NCBI RefSeq assembly: GCF_030817415.1
Contig: NZ_JAUSZI010000002.1
Span: 3,348,001-3,412,000 of the forward strand
Length of the DNA stretch: 64,000 nucleotides
Direction: 5' to 3'
Source of the DNA: Streptomyces umbrinus
Lineage (GTDB): Bacteria > Actinomycetota > Actinomycetes > Streptomycetales > Streptomycetaceae
Under the pieces are notes generated by a model. That model was not told where the DNA came from, did no database searches, and worked only from the letters and a program-made list of their open reading frames with translations. Positions 50,680-59,779 of the stretch are shown here, piece by piece. The position numbers and the translations under genes are program-made. Position 1 is the first letter of the stretch. Every line of letters starts with the position of its first letter.

Positions 50680-52802
50680 GCACCACTGAACTCCTGAAGG
50701 GCGCGGCCGAGCTGTTCCCCGACGAGGTCGTGACGTCGGCGCACGTACGCCACCTCGACCTGCCGTTCGGCGCCGGGCGCTTCGCGCTCATCACGCTGGA
50801 CAACGGCCTCGACCACACCAAGCCGACCACCTTCGGCCCGGCCTCGCTGGCGAACCTCGACGCCGCGATCGACCAGGTCGAGAAGGAGGCCGCGGCCGGC
50901 GAGATCATCGGCGCCGGTGTCACCGGCAAGCCGTTCATCTTCGCGGTCGGCGCGGACCTCAAGGGCGTCGAGCTCCTGAAGGACCACAAGGACGCGCTGG
51001 CCATCGGCAAGGGCGGCCACGAGGTCTTCAAGCGACTCGCGGCCCTCTCGGTCCCGACCTTCGCGTACTACAACGGCGCGGCCATGGGCGGCGGCGTCGA
51101 GGTCGGTCTGCACTGCACCTACCGGACCGTCTCGAAGGCCCTGCCGGCCTTCTCGCTGCCCGAGGTGTTCCTGGGCCTGGTCCCGGGCTGGGGCGGCTGC
51201 ACGCTGCTCCCGAACCTCATCGGCGCCGAGCGTGCCGTGAGCGTGATCATCGAGAACTCGCTCAACCAGAACAAGCAGCTCAAGGGCCAGCAGGTCTTCG
51301 ACCTCGGGATCGCCGACGCCCTCTTCGAGGGTGCGGACTTCCTGGAACAGTCGCTGATCTGGACCGCCCAGGTCCTGAAGGGTGACGTCAAGGTCGAGCG
51401 TCCGGCCGTCGACCGCGGCGAGGCCTGGGACCAGGCCGTCGCCAAGGGCCGCTTCGTCGCGGACAGCAAGGTGCACGGGGCGGCCCCGGCCGCGTACCGC
51501 GCGCTGGACATCATCGCCGCGGCGAAGAACGGTGACCTGCAGCAGGGTTACGACGCCGAGGACGTGGCCCTCGCCGACCTGATCATGGGTGGCGAACTGC
51601 GCGCCGGCATCTACGCGTTCAACCTCGTACAGAAGCGCGGCAAGCGCCCCGCGGGTGCCCCGGACAAGAACCTGGCCCGCCCGGTCACCAAGGTCGGTGT
51701 CGTGGGCGCCGGTCTGATGGCCTCGCAGCTCGCCCTGCTCTTCCTGCGCCGCCTGGAGGTGCCGGTCGTGCTGACCGACATCGACCAGGAGCGCGTCGAC
51801 AAGGGTGTGGGCTACGTCCACGCCGAGATCGACAAGCTGCTGCTGAAGTCCCGTATCAACCAGGACAAGGCCAACCGCCTGAAGGCCCTGGTCACCGGTG
51901 TGCTGGACAAGGCCGAGGGCTTCTCCGACGCCGACTTCATCATCGAGGCCGTCTTCGAGGAGATCGGCGTCAAGCAGCAGGTGTTCGCGGAGGTCGAGGC
52001 GGTCGCCCCGGCGCACGCGATCCTCGCCACCAACACCTCGTCCCTCTCCGTGACGGAGATGGCGTCGAAGCTGAAGAACCCCGAGCGGGTCGTGGGCTTC
52101 CACTTCTTCAACCCGGTCGCGATCCTGCCGCTCCTGGAGATTGTGCGGGGCGAGGCGACGGACGACGCCTCGCTGGCCACGGCCTTCGCCGTCGCCAAGA
52201 AGCTGAAGAAGACCGCGGTTCTGGTGAAGGACGCCCCGGCGTTCGTCGTGAACCGCATCCTCACGCGCTTCATGGGCGAGATCCAGAACGTCATCGACGA
52301 GGGCACGTCCGTCGAGGTCGCGGAGAAGGCGGTGGAGCCGCTGGGTCTGCCGATGTCTCCGCTGGTGCTCCTCGAACTGGTCGGTCCGGCGATCGGTCTG
52401 CACGTCTCCGAGACGCTGAACCGGGCCTTCCCGGAGCGCTTCACGGTCTCCTCGAACCTCGCGGCCGTCGTCAAGGCGGGCAAGCGTGGCTTCTACGTGT
52501 ACGACTCCGGGAAGCCGGAGCTGGACCCGGAGGTCGCCGCGCTGCTGAAGCAGGGCGATGTCGTGCTGACCGAGGAGCAGGTGCGCGAGCGCGTCCTCGA
52601 CGCCGTTGCCCAGGAGATCGGGCTCATGCTCGACGAGGGTGTCGTGGCCGAGGCCCAGGATGTCGACCTGTGCCTGATCACCGGCGCCGGCTGGCCCTTC
52701 CACCTGGGTGGGATCACGCCCTACCTGGACCGTGAGGGTGTCTCCGAGCGGGTCAACGGGAAGCCGTTCCTGGCGCGGGGTGTGGCGAGCGTCCCCGCGT
52801 AA
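50676..52802 (+). CDS. fadB: fatty-acid oxidation multifunctional protein (enoyl-CoA hydratase / 3-hydroxyacyl-CoA dehydrogenase)
   Basis: The protein has 708 residues. The N-terminal crotonase domain (about 1-260) has IFAVGADLKGVE and YNGAAMGGGVEVGLHC for the oxyanion hole. The dehydrogenase domain starts near residue 340 with KVGVVGAGLMASQLALL (third Gly of the nucleotide motif replaced by Ala) and continues with the catalytic HFFNPV segment and two C-terminal helical domains. It hydrates enoyl-CoA and oxidises the product, feeding the upstream thiolase. The GTG overlaps the thiolase stop; GGAGGC precedes it. Confidence 0.93.
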   Translation: MSTTELLKGAAELFPDEVVTSAHVRHLDLPFGAGRFALITLDNGLDHTKPTTFGPASLANLDAAIDQVEKEAAAGEIIGAGVTGKPFIFAVGADLKGVELLKDHKDALAIGKGGHEVFKRLAALSVPTFAYYNGAAMGGGVEVGLHCTYRTVSKALPAFSLPEVFLGLVPGWGGCTLLPNLIGAERAVSVIIENSLNQNKQLKGQQVFDLGIADALFEGADFLEQSLIWTAQVLKGDVKVERPAVDRGEAWDQAVAKGRFVADSKVHGAAPAAYRALDIIAAAKNGDLQQGYDAEDVALADLIMGGELRAGIYAFNLVQKRGKRPAGAPDKNLARPVTKVGVVGAGLMASQLALLFLRRLEVPVVLTDIDQERVDKGVGYVHAEIDKLLLKSRINQDKANRLKALVTGVLDKAEGFSDADFIIEAVFEEIGVKQQVFAEVEAVAPAHAILATNTSSLSVTEMASKLKNPERVVGFHFFNPVAILPLLEIVRGEATDDASLATAFAVAKKLKKTAVLVKDAPAFVVNRILTRFMGEIQNVIDEGTSVEVAEKAVEPLGLPMSPLVLLELVGPAIGLHVSETLNRAFPERFTVSSNLAAVVKAGKRGFYVYDSGKPELDPEVAALLKQGDVVLTEEQVRERVLDAVAQEIGLMLDEGVVAEAQDVDLCLITGAGWPFHLGGITPYLDREGVSERVNGKPFLARGVASVPA

Positions 52803-52822
52803 CCGCCGCGCTGTGCTTTTGA

Positions 52823-52857
52823 GTGCCCCGCCCGCCTCCCCGGCGTGCGGGGCACTT
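52823..52857 (+). terminator. hairpin terminator after fadB
   Basis: AGTGCCCCGC (52823-52832) pairs with GCGGGGCACT (52848-52857) around a 15-nt loop, 20 nt after the fadB stop codon. Confidence 0.75.
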
Positions 52858-52883
52858 GACGTTCTTCGCCCCCGCCGCCCCTA

Positions 52884-52926
52884 CCCTCCCCCACTCTCGG
52901 CTTCGCTCGAGCGGGGGGACCCCCAC
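52884..52926. repeat. 42-bp dispersed repeat, copy 1
   Basis: The block contains CTCTCGGCTTCGCTCGAGCG flanked by C-rich and G-rich runs. Its reverse complement recurs with a single base change at 57588-57629 inside dxs. It includes GGGGGGACCCCC, a short palindrome. Confidence 0.85.
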
Positions 52927-52972
52927 CGTCCCTGCCTCAGGGGCTCCGCCCCCGAACCCCCGCCAAAAGATT

Positions 52973-53015
52973 GCGCAGTTCCCCGCGCCCCTTTCAGGGG
53001 CGCGGGGAACTGCGC
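52973..53015. repeat. palindromic repeat, perfect 20-bp hairpin
   Basis: GCGCAGTTCCCCGCGCCCCT (52973-52992) pairs perfectly with 52996-53015 around a TTC loop. The shared tail GACCAGCCACAACGAGCCC follows. It sits between fadB and the convergent hypothetical gene. Confidence 0.9.
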
Positions 53016-53048
53016 GACCAGCCACAACGAGCCCGCACCCGCACCCGG

Positions 53049-54080
53049 CTAAATGGTGTGCCAGGCCTCCAGCGCCAGGCCCGGTTCCTCCTTGCGGCGG
53101 GTCAGGAGGAGTTGGCCTGTGGACGGCTGGAGGGTGGCGGCCGTGACGCGGTCCTCGTGGTCGTGGGCCAGCGACAGCTGGACGTCCGAGGGGAGCTGGG
53201 GGCCCGACTCGGTCCACCACGCACCCGCCGACTCCTGCTCGGTCGGATAGGCGGCGAAGGCGACCCGGCCACTCAAGGAACGCTGGGCGAGCAACGTGCA
53301 GTCGACACCGTCGAGCGTGCACCGGATCGCGGACACCGGCCCGGGCCCGGCACAGGTGAGGAGCGCCACGGGCTCACTGCCGGCCCGCCACGCGCACAGC
53401 GTGTCCGTCTCGTCCGTGAAGAAGAGCGTCACGTGCTCTTCGGAGGTGGTGAGGGCCCGCAACGTGCCGGGCCGCGCCGCCACCTTGAGCGGCTCCTCGT
53501 CGAGCGCTGGGATGTGGCCCGGGCCGAGCTGGGTCCAGCGCAGGATGCCCGCAGGCGAGGCCGCGTACAGCTCGACGACCCCGGACTCCCGGGTCACGGC
53601 GGCCAGTTCGCCCTCGACCTCACGGCCCTTGAGGTCGCGCCACGGACCCCACCCGCCGCGTTCCTTCTGGCCGCGCATGCTGACGCCGCCGCCCCTGTTG
53701 GGTACGAAGACATGGGCGCGGCCCTGCGCGTCGACCGTGACGGCCGGTACGCCGGTCGCCTCGCCCTTCTTGTTGGGATGCCCGAGGGGGTTCCAGTCGA
53801 GGGCCGCGAGATGCGGCCGGAAGTGCGTGGCGTGGACGAGCCCCGACTCCCGCCCGCCGGTGGGACGCCAGGACACCAGATGGGCGTAACCGTCGCTTCC
53901 CTGCCCCACGGCGAGCGCGGGATGGACACGCTGGTCGCCGCCGACCGTACGGGGCGCCGACCAGGGGCCGCCCGGGTGCTGCTCGGCCCAGCACCACACC
54001 GCTTCCTCGCGCGGAGCGTAGGCGCCGAGTCTGCCGTCCCGGCCGCGTATGAGCCAGTCGCCGTTCACTGTGCGGACCAT
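53049..54080 (-). CDS. conserved hypothetical protein, beta-propeller-like
   Basis: The protein has 343 residues, no signal peptide and no membrane segment. The sequence is built from repeating short strands with Trp and Asp-Gly turns (WLIRGRDGRLGAYAP, GWGPWRDLKGREVEG, VTVDAQGRAHVFVPN), which suggests a beta-propeller like those of sialidase or lectin-type proteins; this is a guess from periodicity. GGGGGA lies six bases before the ATG at 54080. It diverges from the small NYN-like gene. Confidence 0.7.
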   Translation of the reverse strand: MVRTVNGDWLIRGRDGRLGAYAPREEAVWCWAEQHPGGPWSAPRTVGGDQRVHPALAVGQGSDGYAHLVSWRPTGGRESGLVHATHFRPHLAALDWNPLGHPNKKGEATGVPAVTVDAQGRAHVFVPNRGGGVSMRGQKERGGWGPWRDLKGREVEGELAAVTRESGVVELYAASPAGILRWTQLGPGHIPALDEEPLKVAARPGTLRALTTSEEHVTLFFTDETDTLCAWRAGSEPVALLTCAGPGPVSAIRCTLDGVDCTLLAQRSLSGRVAFAAYPTEQESAGAWWTESGPQLPSDVQLSLAHDHEDRVTAATLQPSTGQLLLTRRKEEPGLALEAWHTI

Positions 54081-54137
54081 TGACACTCCCCCACTCTAAT
54101 CGGGTCGTGTGATCCCCCTCCGTGCGACCCTGGCCAC

Positions 54138-54512
54138 ATGGACGCCCCGCTGCTCGTGATCGTCGACGCCGCCAATGTGGTCGGGTCCGTACCCGACGGC
54201 TGGTGGCGCGACCGCCGGGGCGCCGCGGAGCGCCTGCGGGACCTGCTCGTCCCGTACGCCACCGACGGGCTGCCGGGGCACCCGGGCCCCCTGGAGCTGG
54301 TCCTCGTGGTCGAGGGAGGCGCTCGCGGCATCGCCTCCGTTCCGGGCGTACGGGTCGACGAGGCGCCCGGCAGCGGCGACGACCGCATCGTGGAAGTGAC
54401 CGCCGAAGCCGCGGACCGTCCGCGCCTGGTGGTCACGGCCGACCGTGAACTGCGCCGCCGGGTGAGCGAGTTGGGCGCGGAGGTCACGGGCCCTCGCACG
54501 GTCCGCCCCTAG
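54138..54512 (+). CDS. small NYN/PIN-like domain protein
   Basis: The protein has 124 residues. IVDAANVVGSVPDGWWRDR at the N-terminus, LVLVVEGGARG, SGDDRIVEVT and LVVTADRELRRRV form the spaced acidic pattern of a PIN/NYN nuclease fold, with Asp residues that could bind metal. A ribonuclease role is plausible but unproven; some databases label such proteins NTP pyrophosphohydrolase. An IS element is inserted immediately behind it. Its stop codon TAG straddles the TA target duplication and is unchanged by the insertion. Confidence 0.72.
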   Translation: MDAPLLVIVDAANVVGSVPDGWWRDRRGAAERLRDLLVPYATDGLPGHPGPLELVLVVEGGARGIASVPGVRVDEAPGSGDDRIVEVTAEAADRPRLVVTADRELRRRVSELGAEVTGPRTVRP

Positions 54513-54538
54513 GGCCTGTGCGGAGTTGTGATCTCGTG

Positions 54539-54566
54539 GGCCCCCGACCTGGGAAAGTCGGGGGCC
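54539..54566 (+). terminator. insulating hairpin at the IS left end
   Basis: GGCCCCCGAC pairs with GTCGGGGGCC around CTGGGAAA, 19 nt before the transposase start. It would stop read-through from the NYN gene into the transposase. Confidence 0.6.
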
Positions 54567-54584
54567 TTGGAGTAAAACGGTGGG

Positions 54585-55025
54585 GTGTCTCGACCTCAAC
54601 TTTCGGATGCCGATTGGGAGTTCATCTCCCCGTTTCTGCCGGTCGGTGAGTACGGGCCGTACCCGGAGAACCTGCGGGCGCACTTCGAGGGCGTCGTGTG
54701 GCGGTTCAGGAACGGTGCGAAATGGCGGGAGTTGCCCGAACGGTTCGGGCACTGGTCCACCGTTTACGGCCGGTTTCGGCAGTGGCGGGATGCCGGGGTG
54801 TTCGCCGCGGTGTTCCAGGGTGCCATCGCCGAGGCGGCGAAGCGGGGCCTGGTGGACTTGTCGCTGGTCAGCGTGGACTCGACCACGGTCCGGGCCCATC
54901 ATGATGCTGCCGGGATGATCGTGGAGCCCGGGATCCTGGACGCGTTGGAGAAGGCCGCCGCGGAAAAAGGGGCGCCGGCCAAGACGGGCAACCGGACCCG
55001 GAGCGTGAAGAACGACGGCGCGTGA
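54585..55025 (+). CDS. IS transposase, first frame (OrfA)
   Basis: The protein has 146 residues: the DUF4096-type DNA-binding part (LSDADWEFISPFLP, VWRFRNGAKWRELPERFG) and the first catalytic Asp in SVDSTTVRAHHDAAG. It ends where the second frame begins. A run AAAAAGGGG at 54964-54972 lies where a -1 shift would join it to the second frame. Without the shift this product lacks the other two catalytic residues. Confidence 0.88.
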   Translation: MSRPQLSDADWEFISPFLPVGEYGPYPENLRAHFEGVVWRFRNGAKWRELPERFGHWSTVYGRFRQWRDAGVFAAVFQGAIAEAAKRGLVDLSLVSVDSTTVRAHHDAAGMIVEPGILDALEKAAAEKGAPAKTGNRTRSVKNDGA

Positions 55026-55552
55026 GGCGTCGCCGCAGGGCCCGGCTCGCCGTCGCCGACCTGGGACGTTCCCGCGGCGGACTGACCACCAAAGCGCATC
55101 TGTCCTGTGTGCCGCAGTGTCTGCCCCTCTCGCTCAAGATCACTGCGGGGCAAGCCGGAGACAGTCCGCAGTTCATCCCCGTCCTGAACAGGATCCGCGT
55201 CCCCGGCCCGGTCGGCCGGCCCCGCACCCGGCCCGACGCAGTCGCGGGCGATAAGGCGTACTCGTCCCGCCAGAACCGTTCTCACCTGCGCAAACGCGGG
55301 ATCAAAGCGGTCATCCCCGAGAAGAAGGATCAGGCCGCCCACCGCAAGAACCGTGGCTCACGCGGCGGACGGCCCGTCACCTGGGACAAGCAGCTGTACA
55401 AGCTCCGCAACAGCGTCGAACGCACCATCAACAAGATCAAGGACTGGCGCGGTCTCGCTGTCCGCTACGACAAAAAGCCTGAAAGCTACCAGGCCGGACT
55501 CGAATTATGCGCCGGCCTCCTCTGGATCCGACACCTCGGATCACAGCCTTGA
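55022..55552 (+). CDS. IS transposase, second frame (OrfB)
   Basis: The protein has 176 residues: the catalytic remainder, LGRSRGGLTTKAHLSC then VAGDKAYSS (second Asp) and RNSVERTINKIKDWRG (final Glu). A GTG at 55022 overlaps the first frame by four bases. The upstream reading in this frame stays open back to the AAAAAGG run, so a -1 ribosomal frameshift would give one complete DDE transposase of about 320 residues. Confidence 0.88.
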   Translation: MRRRRRARLAVADLGRSRGGLTTKAHLSCVPQCLPLSLKITAGQAGDSPQFIPVLNRIRVPGPVGRPRTRPDAVAGDKAYSSRQNRSHLRKRGIKAVIPEKKDQAAHRKNRGSRGGRPVTWDKQLYKLRNSVERTINKIKDWRGLAVRYDKKPESYQAGLELCAGLLWIRHLGSQP

Positions 55553-55864
55553 TCACAACTCCGCACAGGCCCTAGCACTGCAGCCCTCACCCGACATCCC
55601 GCATCCCGCGGACCCGTACACCGCGCCCGCCCGCTCTCACCCGCCGCGTCCGCACCCCGCCCCGGCCCCTGGGAGCCACCTCACACGCGCGTACGGCACC
55701 GCCCCGCCAACCACCCCCTGCCCACTTGCTCGTACCGGGCCGTCAGGAGCCGTCGCGGCGACGGCGGTCGGCGCGCCGGGCACGTGGGCCGGCCCCGCAG
55801 TCTCCGCCGAGGCGGGACGTACGGGGCCGGTTGATCGCAGGGGTCGGTGGACCGCGAGGATCGG

Positions 55865-57388
55865 CTACTGCGTGTCTCCGCGCTGCGGCTTGATGACCTC
55901 GCCGACCGTGGCCTCCTCGCCGCGTCCGAGGCGGCTGTGGGAGCGGCCGTACAGGAAGTACACGAGGAAACCGATCGCCATCCAGATGCCGAACCGCAGC
56001 CAGGTCTCGGCGGGCAGGTTGAGCATCAGCCACAGCGAGGCGAGGACGGAGACGATCGGCAGGAACGGCACCAGCGGGGTGCGGAAGGAGCGGTGCAGTT
56101 CGGGGCGGGTGCGGCGGAGGATGATCACGCCGATCGCGACGACGACGAACGCGAACAGCGTGCCGATGTTGACCAGTTCGGCAAGCTCGCTGAGGCTGGT
56201 GAAGCCCGCGAGGATCGCGATGATCACGCCGAGCAGGATGGTCGGCCGGTGCGGGGTCTTGAAGCGCGGGTGGACGTGCGAGAAGAAGCGCGGCAGCAGT
56301 CCGTCGCGGCTCATCGCGAAGAAGACCCGGGTCTGGCCGAGGAGCAGGATCATGCAGACCGTCGTGAGGCCGACGGCGGCGCCGAAGCTGATGAAGCCCG
56401 CGAACCAGGGGTGCCCGGTGGCCTTGAACGCGTCGGCGAGCGGGGCGTCCACGGAGAGCTCGGTGTAGTGCTGCATACCGGTCACGACGATCGCCACCGC
56501 GACGTACAGCGTGGTGCAGATGATCAGTGAGCCGAGGATGCCGCGCGGCATGTCCCGCTGTGGGTTGCGGGTCTCCTCGGCGGCCGTGGCCACGACGTCG
56601 AAGCCGATGAAGGCGAAGAAGACGACGGAGGCGGCCGTGAAGATGCCCATCACGCCGAAGTTGGAGGGGGCCCAGCCGAACATCAGCTGGATGAGCGGGG
56701 ACTGGAGATCGCCGCCCGCCGGCACCTCCTGCGCCTTCGGGATGAACGGGTCGTAGTTGTCGCCCACGATGAAGAAGGCACCGGCGATGATGACGACGAG
56801 GACGACGGTGACCTTGATGGCGACGACGACCGCGGTGATCCGGGCGGAGAGCTTCATGCCGATCACGAGGATGCCGGTGAGGACCAGCACGAGGGCGGCG
56901 GCGAGGATGTCGAAGCCGAAGCCGTCGGCCCCCTCTCTGCCGCTGAGGGAAGCCGGCAGGTGCCAGCCCGCGTTGTCCAGCAGCGAGGCGATGTAGCCCG
57001 ACCAGCCGACGGCGACCACCGCCGTGCCGAGCGCGAACTCCAGCACGAGGTCCCAGCCGATGATCCAGGCGGGCAGTTCCCCGAGCGAGGCGTACGAGAA
57101 CGTGTATGCCGAGCCGGCCACCGGGACGGTGGAGGCGAACTCGGCGTAGCAGAGCGCGGCGAGCGCGCAGACGACCCCGGCGACGACGAAGGCCAGGGCT
57201 ACGGCGGGACCGGCGTTGTTCTTGGCGACCGTGCCGGTCAGGACGAAGATGCCGGTGCCGATGATGACACCGACGCCGAAGACGGTCAGATCCAGCGCGG
57301 ACAAGGATTTCTTGAGCGCGTGCTCTGGCTCCTCGGTATCGAGGATGGACTGTTCGACCTTCTTCGTCCTGAAGAGGGTGCTGCTCAC
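55865..57388 (-). CDS. APC-family amino-acid permease
   Basis: The protein has 507 residues and about 12 membrane segments. The first segment carries VFGVGVIIGTGIFVLTG, the APC substrate-binding pattern; GFDVVATAAEETRNPQRDMP is the conserved loop of the cationic amino-acid transporter branch. It should import or exchange amino acids with a proton. The GTG at 57388 follows GGGAGGTACGCC. It stands alone between the IS element and dxs. Confidence 0.9.
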   Translation of the reverse strand: MSSTLFRTKKVEQSILDTEEPEHALKKSLSALDLTVFGVGVIIGTGIFVLTGTVAKNNAGPAVALAFVVAGVVCALAALCYAEFASTVPVAGSAYTFSYASLGELPAWIIGWDLVLEFALGTAVVAVGWSGYIASLLDNAGWHLPASLSGREGADGFGFDILAAALVLVLTGILVIGMKLSARITAVVVAIKVTVVLVVIIAGAFFIVGDNYDPFIPKAQEVPAGGDLQSPLIQLMFGWAPSNFGVMGIFTAASVVFFAFIGFDVVATAAEETRNPQRDMPRGILGSLIICTTLYVAVAIVVTGMQHYTELSVDAPLADAFKATGHPWFAGFISFGAAVGLTTVCMILLLGQTRVFFAMSRDGLLPRFFSHVHPRFKTPHRPTILLGVIIAILAGFTSLSELAELVNIGTLFAFVVVAIGVIILRRTRPELHRSFRTPLVPFLPIVSVLASLWLMLNLPAETWLRFGIWMAIGFLVYFLYGRSHSRLGRGEEATVGEVIKPQRGDTQ

Positions 57389-57547
57389 GGCGTACCTCCC
57401 ACGCTTGTCGTCCTCGACATGATCGAGAGGGGGCGTGGTCCGTATGCCCCGGCGCGGCAGGTTTCACGCTAATGGGCCGGTTTCACCACCGTAAAGGGTG
57501 TGGAAACCGGCCCACTCGGCCGTGTCGGTCGCGGGCGGCCGGGCGTG

Positions 57548-59503
57548 TCAGTCGCGGGCGGACTCCACCGTGGCGTGGGGCTGCTCGGTGGGGGTCCCCC
57601 CGCTCGAGCGGAGCCGAGAGTGGGGGAGGCCGTCGAGCTTGGAGACGAGGCCGGTGACCTGCCGGGCGATGTCCGGTGCGGTCAGTCCGATCTCGGCCAG
57701 CACCTCCTTGCGGGAGGCGTGGTCGAGGAAGCGCGGCGGAATGCCGAAGTCGCGCAGCGGTACGTCCACGCCCGCGTCGCGCAGGGCCTGGGCGACGGCC
57801 GAACCGACGCCGCCGACACGGGAGTTGTCCTCGACGGTGACGACCACGCGGTGCTGCTCGGCGAGCGGGGCCATGGCCTCGTCGACGGGCTTGACCCAGC
57901 GCGGGTCGACGACGGTCGTGGAGATGCCCTGCTTGTCGAGGAGCCCGGCGATCTCCAAGCACATCGGAGCGAGGGCGCCGACGGAGACGAGCAGCACGTC
58001 CGGGGCGTCGGTGCCCGGCGCGCGCAGGACGTCCATGCCGCCGATCCGGCCCACGGCGGGTACGGCGGGACCGACCGCGCCCTTGGAGAAGCGGACCACG
58101 GTCGGCGCGTCGGTGACCTCGACGGCCTCGCGGAGCTGGGCGCGGACCTGGTCGGCGTCGCGCGGGGCGGCCAGCCGCAGCCCGGGGACGACCTGGAGGA
58201 TCGACATGTCCCACATGCCGTTGTGGGACGCGCCGTCGGTGCCGGTGATGCCGGCCCGGTCGAGGACGAAGGTGACTCCGCACTTGTGCAGCGCCACGTC
58301 CATCAGGACCTGGTCGAAGGCGCGGTTGAGGAAGGTCGCGTACACGGCGAAGACGGGGTGCAGGCCACCGGTGGCGAGGCCGGCCGCCGAGACGGCCGCG
58401 TGCTGCTCGGCGATACCGACGTCGTAGACCCGGTCCGGGAATGCCTTGGCGAACTTGTCGAGGCCGACCGGCTGGAGCATGGCGGCCGTGATGGCGACGA
58501 CGTCCTCGCGCTCCTTGCCGAGCTTGACCATCTCCTCGCCGAAGACGGACGTCCAGTCGGCGCCGGAGGAGGCGATCGGCAGGCCCGTGTCGGGGTGGAT
58601 CTTGCCGACGGCGTGGAAGCGGTCCGCCTCGTCCTGGAGGGCGGGCTGGTAGCCGCGGCCCTTCTCGGTGAGGCAGTGCACGATGACCGGGCCGCCGAAG
58701 CGCTTGGCGCGGACGAGCGCGGACTCCAGTGCCTCGATGTCGTGGCCGTCGATGGGGCCGACGTACTTCAGGCCCAGGTCCTCGAACATGCCCTGCGGGG
58801 CGATGAAGTCCTTGAGGCCCTTCTTGGCGCCGTGCAGGGTCTCGTAGAGCGGCTTCCCGACGACGGGGGTGCGCTCCAGGATGTCCTTGCCCCGGGCCAG
58901 GAAACGCTCGTAGCCGTCGGTGGTGCGCAGAGTCGCCAGGTGGTTGGCGAGGCCGCCGATGGTGGGGGCGTACGACCGCTCGTTGTCGTTGACGACGATG
59001 ACGAGGGGGCGGTCCTTGGCGTCGGCGATGTTGTTGAGCGCCTCCCAGGCCATGCCGCCGGTGAGGGCTCCGTCGCCGATGACGGCGACGACGTGGTCCT
59101 CTTTTCGGAGGACCTCGTTGGCTTTCGCGAGGCCGTCGGCCCAGCCGAGGACCGTGGAGGCGTGCGAGTTCTCGATGACGTCGTGCTCGGACTCCGCCTG
59201 CGAGGGGTAGCCGGACAGGCCGCCCTTCATCTTCAGCTTCGAGAAGTCCTGGCGGCCCGTGAGCAGCTTGTGCACATAGGACTGGTGTCCCGTGTCCCAG
59301 AGGATTCTGTCCCTCGGGGACTCGAAGACGCGGTGCAGCGCGATGGTGAGCTCCACGACACCGAGGTTCGGGCCGAGGTGGCCGCCGGTCTTGGAGACCT
59401 CTTCGACGAGGAAGGTCCGGATCTCGCCTGCCAGCTGGTCCAGCTGCTCCAGGCTGAGCCGGTCCAGATCGCGCGGTCCCCTGATGCGGGTCAGCAGCGG
59501 CAC
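57548..59503 (-). CDS. dxs: 1-deoxy-D-xylulose-5-phosphate synthase
   Basis: This 651-residue enzyme condenses pyruvate and glyceraldehyde 3-phosphate in the first step of the MEP isoprenoid pathway using thiamine diphosphate. Motifs in order are [31 protein letters not shown] (cofactor binding), [28 protein letters not shown] and [13 protein letters not shown]. The C-terminal 30 residues are atypical: [13 protein letters not shown] is encoded by a dispersed 42-bp repeat that has altered or extended the end of the protein. The GTG start follows AAGGAGG. Confidence 0.95.
   Translation of the reverse strand: MPLLTRIRGPRDLDRLSLEQLDQLAGEIRTFLVEEVSKTGGHLGPNLGVVELTIALHRVFESPRDRILWDTGHQSYVHKLLTGRQDFSKLKMKGGLSGYPSQAESEHDVIENSHASTVLGWADGLAKANEVLRKEDHVVAVIGDGALTGGMAWEALNNIADAKDRPLVIVVNDNERSYAPTIGGLANHLATLRTTDGYERFLARGKDILERTPVVGKPLYETLHGAKKGLKDFIAPQGMFEDLGLKYVGPIDGHDIEALESALVRAKRFGGPVIVHCLTEKGRGYQPALQDEADRFHAVGKIHPDTGLPIASSGADWTSVFGEEMVKLGKEREDVVAITAAMLQPVGLDKFAKAFPDRVYDVGIAEQHAAVSAAGLATGGLHPVFAVYATFLNRAFDQVLMDVALHKCGVTFVLDRAGITGTDGASHNGMWDMSILQVVPGLRLAAPRDADQVRAQLREAVEVTDAPTVVRFSKGAVGPAVPAVGRIGGMDVLRAPGTDAPDVLLVSVGALAPMCLEIAGLLDKQGISTTVVDPRWVKPVDEAMAPLAEQHRVVVTVEDNSRVGGVGSAVAQALRDAGVDVPLRDFGIPPRFLDHASRKEVLAEIGLTAPDIARQVTGLVSKLDGLPHSRLRSSGGTPTEQPHATVESARD
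57588..57629. repeat. 42-bp dispersed repeat, copy 2, inside dxs
   Basis: This copy differs from the reverse complement of 52884-52926 at one base only. It encodes residues near the C-terminus of the dxs product in frame. Confidence 0.88.
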
Positions 59504-59664
59504 CCGTGCCTCCTTGCAGTAGAGCTGATCGAGCTTTCGCCGGGTCTGTCGAGTCTAATGTTCCGCCTTTCACGGCGGCGGCCGGGCTGTGCGTCGTACG
59601 TCACGCGTTCGGCCGTAAACATCTCGCCCACGGCCCCCGCCACCAAACGCACAAGCTCAAACGA

Positions 59665-59698
59665 AAGTGCCCGACACCGCCATTGGTGTCGGGCACTT
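59665..59698 (-). terminator. hairpin terminator behind xylH
   Basis: AAGTGCCCGACACC (59665-59678) pairs perfectly with 59685-59698 around a GCCATT loop. It lies between the 3' end of xylH and dxs, which are read in the same direction, and should separate the two transcripts. Confidence 0.85.
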
Positions 59699-59699
59699 G

Positions 59700-59750
59700 T
59701 GCCCCTTGAGGGGCGCGGGGAACTGCGCGACCAGCCACAGCCGGCCCGCA
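59700..59750 (-). repeat. palindromic repeat copy downstream of xylH
   Basis: TGCCCCTTGAGGGGCGCGGG followed by AACTGCGCGACCAGCCACAG is the standard form, placed directly next to the perfect 14-bp terminator hairpin. Confidence 0.88.
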
Positions 59751-59779
59751 GCTCTCCACAACCGTCAGGCCATGAACCG

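Larger units (their letters stand above)
54512..55572 (+). mobile_element. IS5-family insertion sequence (IS427-like), 1061 bp, complete
   Basis: Terminal inverted repeats are perfect over 22 bp (GGGCCTGTGCGGAGTTGTGA at the left and its complement at the right end). The flanks show a TA duplication (54510-54511 and 55573-55574). Two overlapping reading frames encode the transposase. A 10-bp hairpin (54539-54548 with 54557-54566) follows the left end and probably terminates transcription entering from outside. Nothing suggests decay, so the element may be active. Confidence 0.92.
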
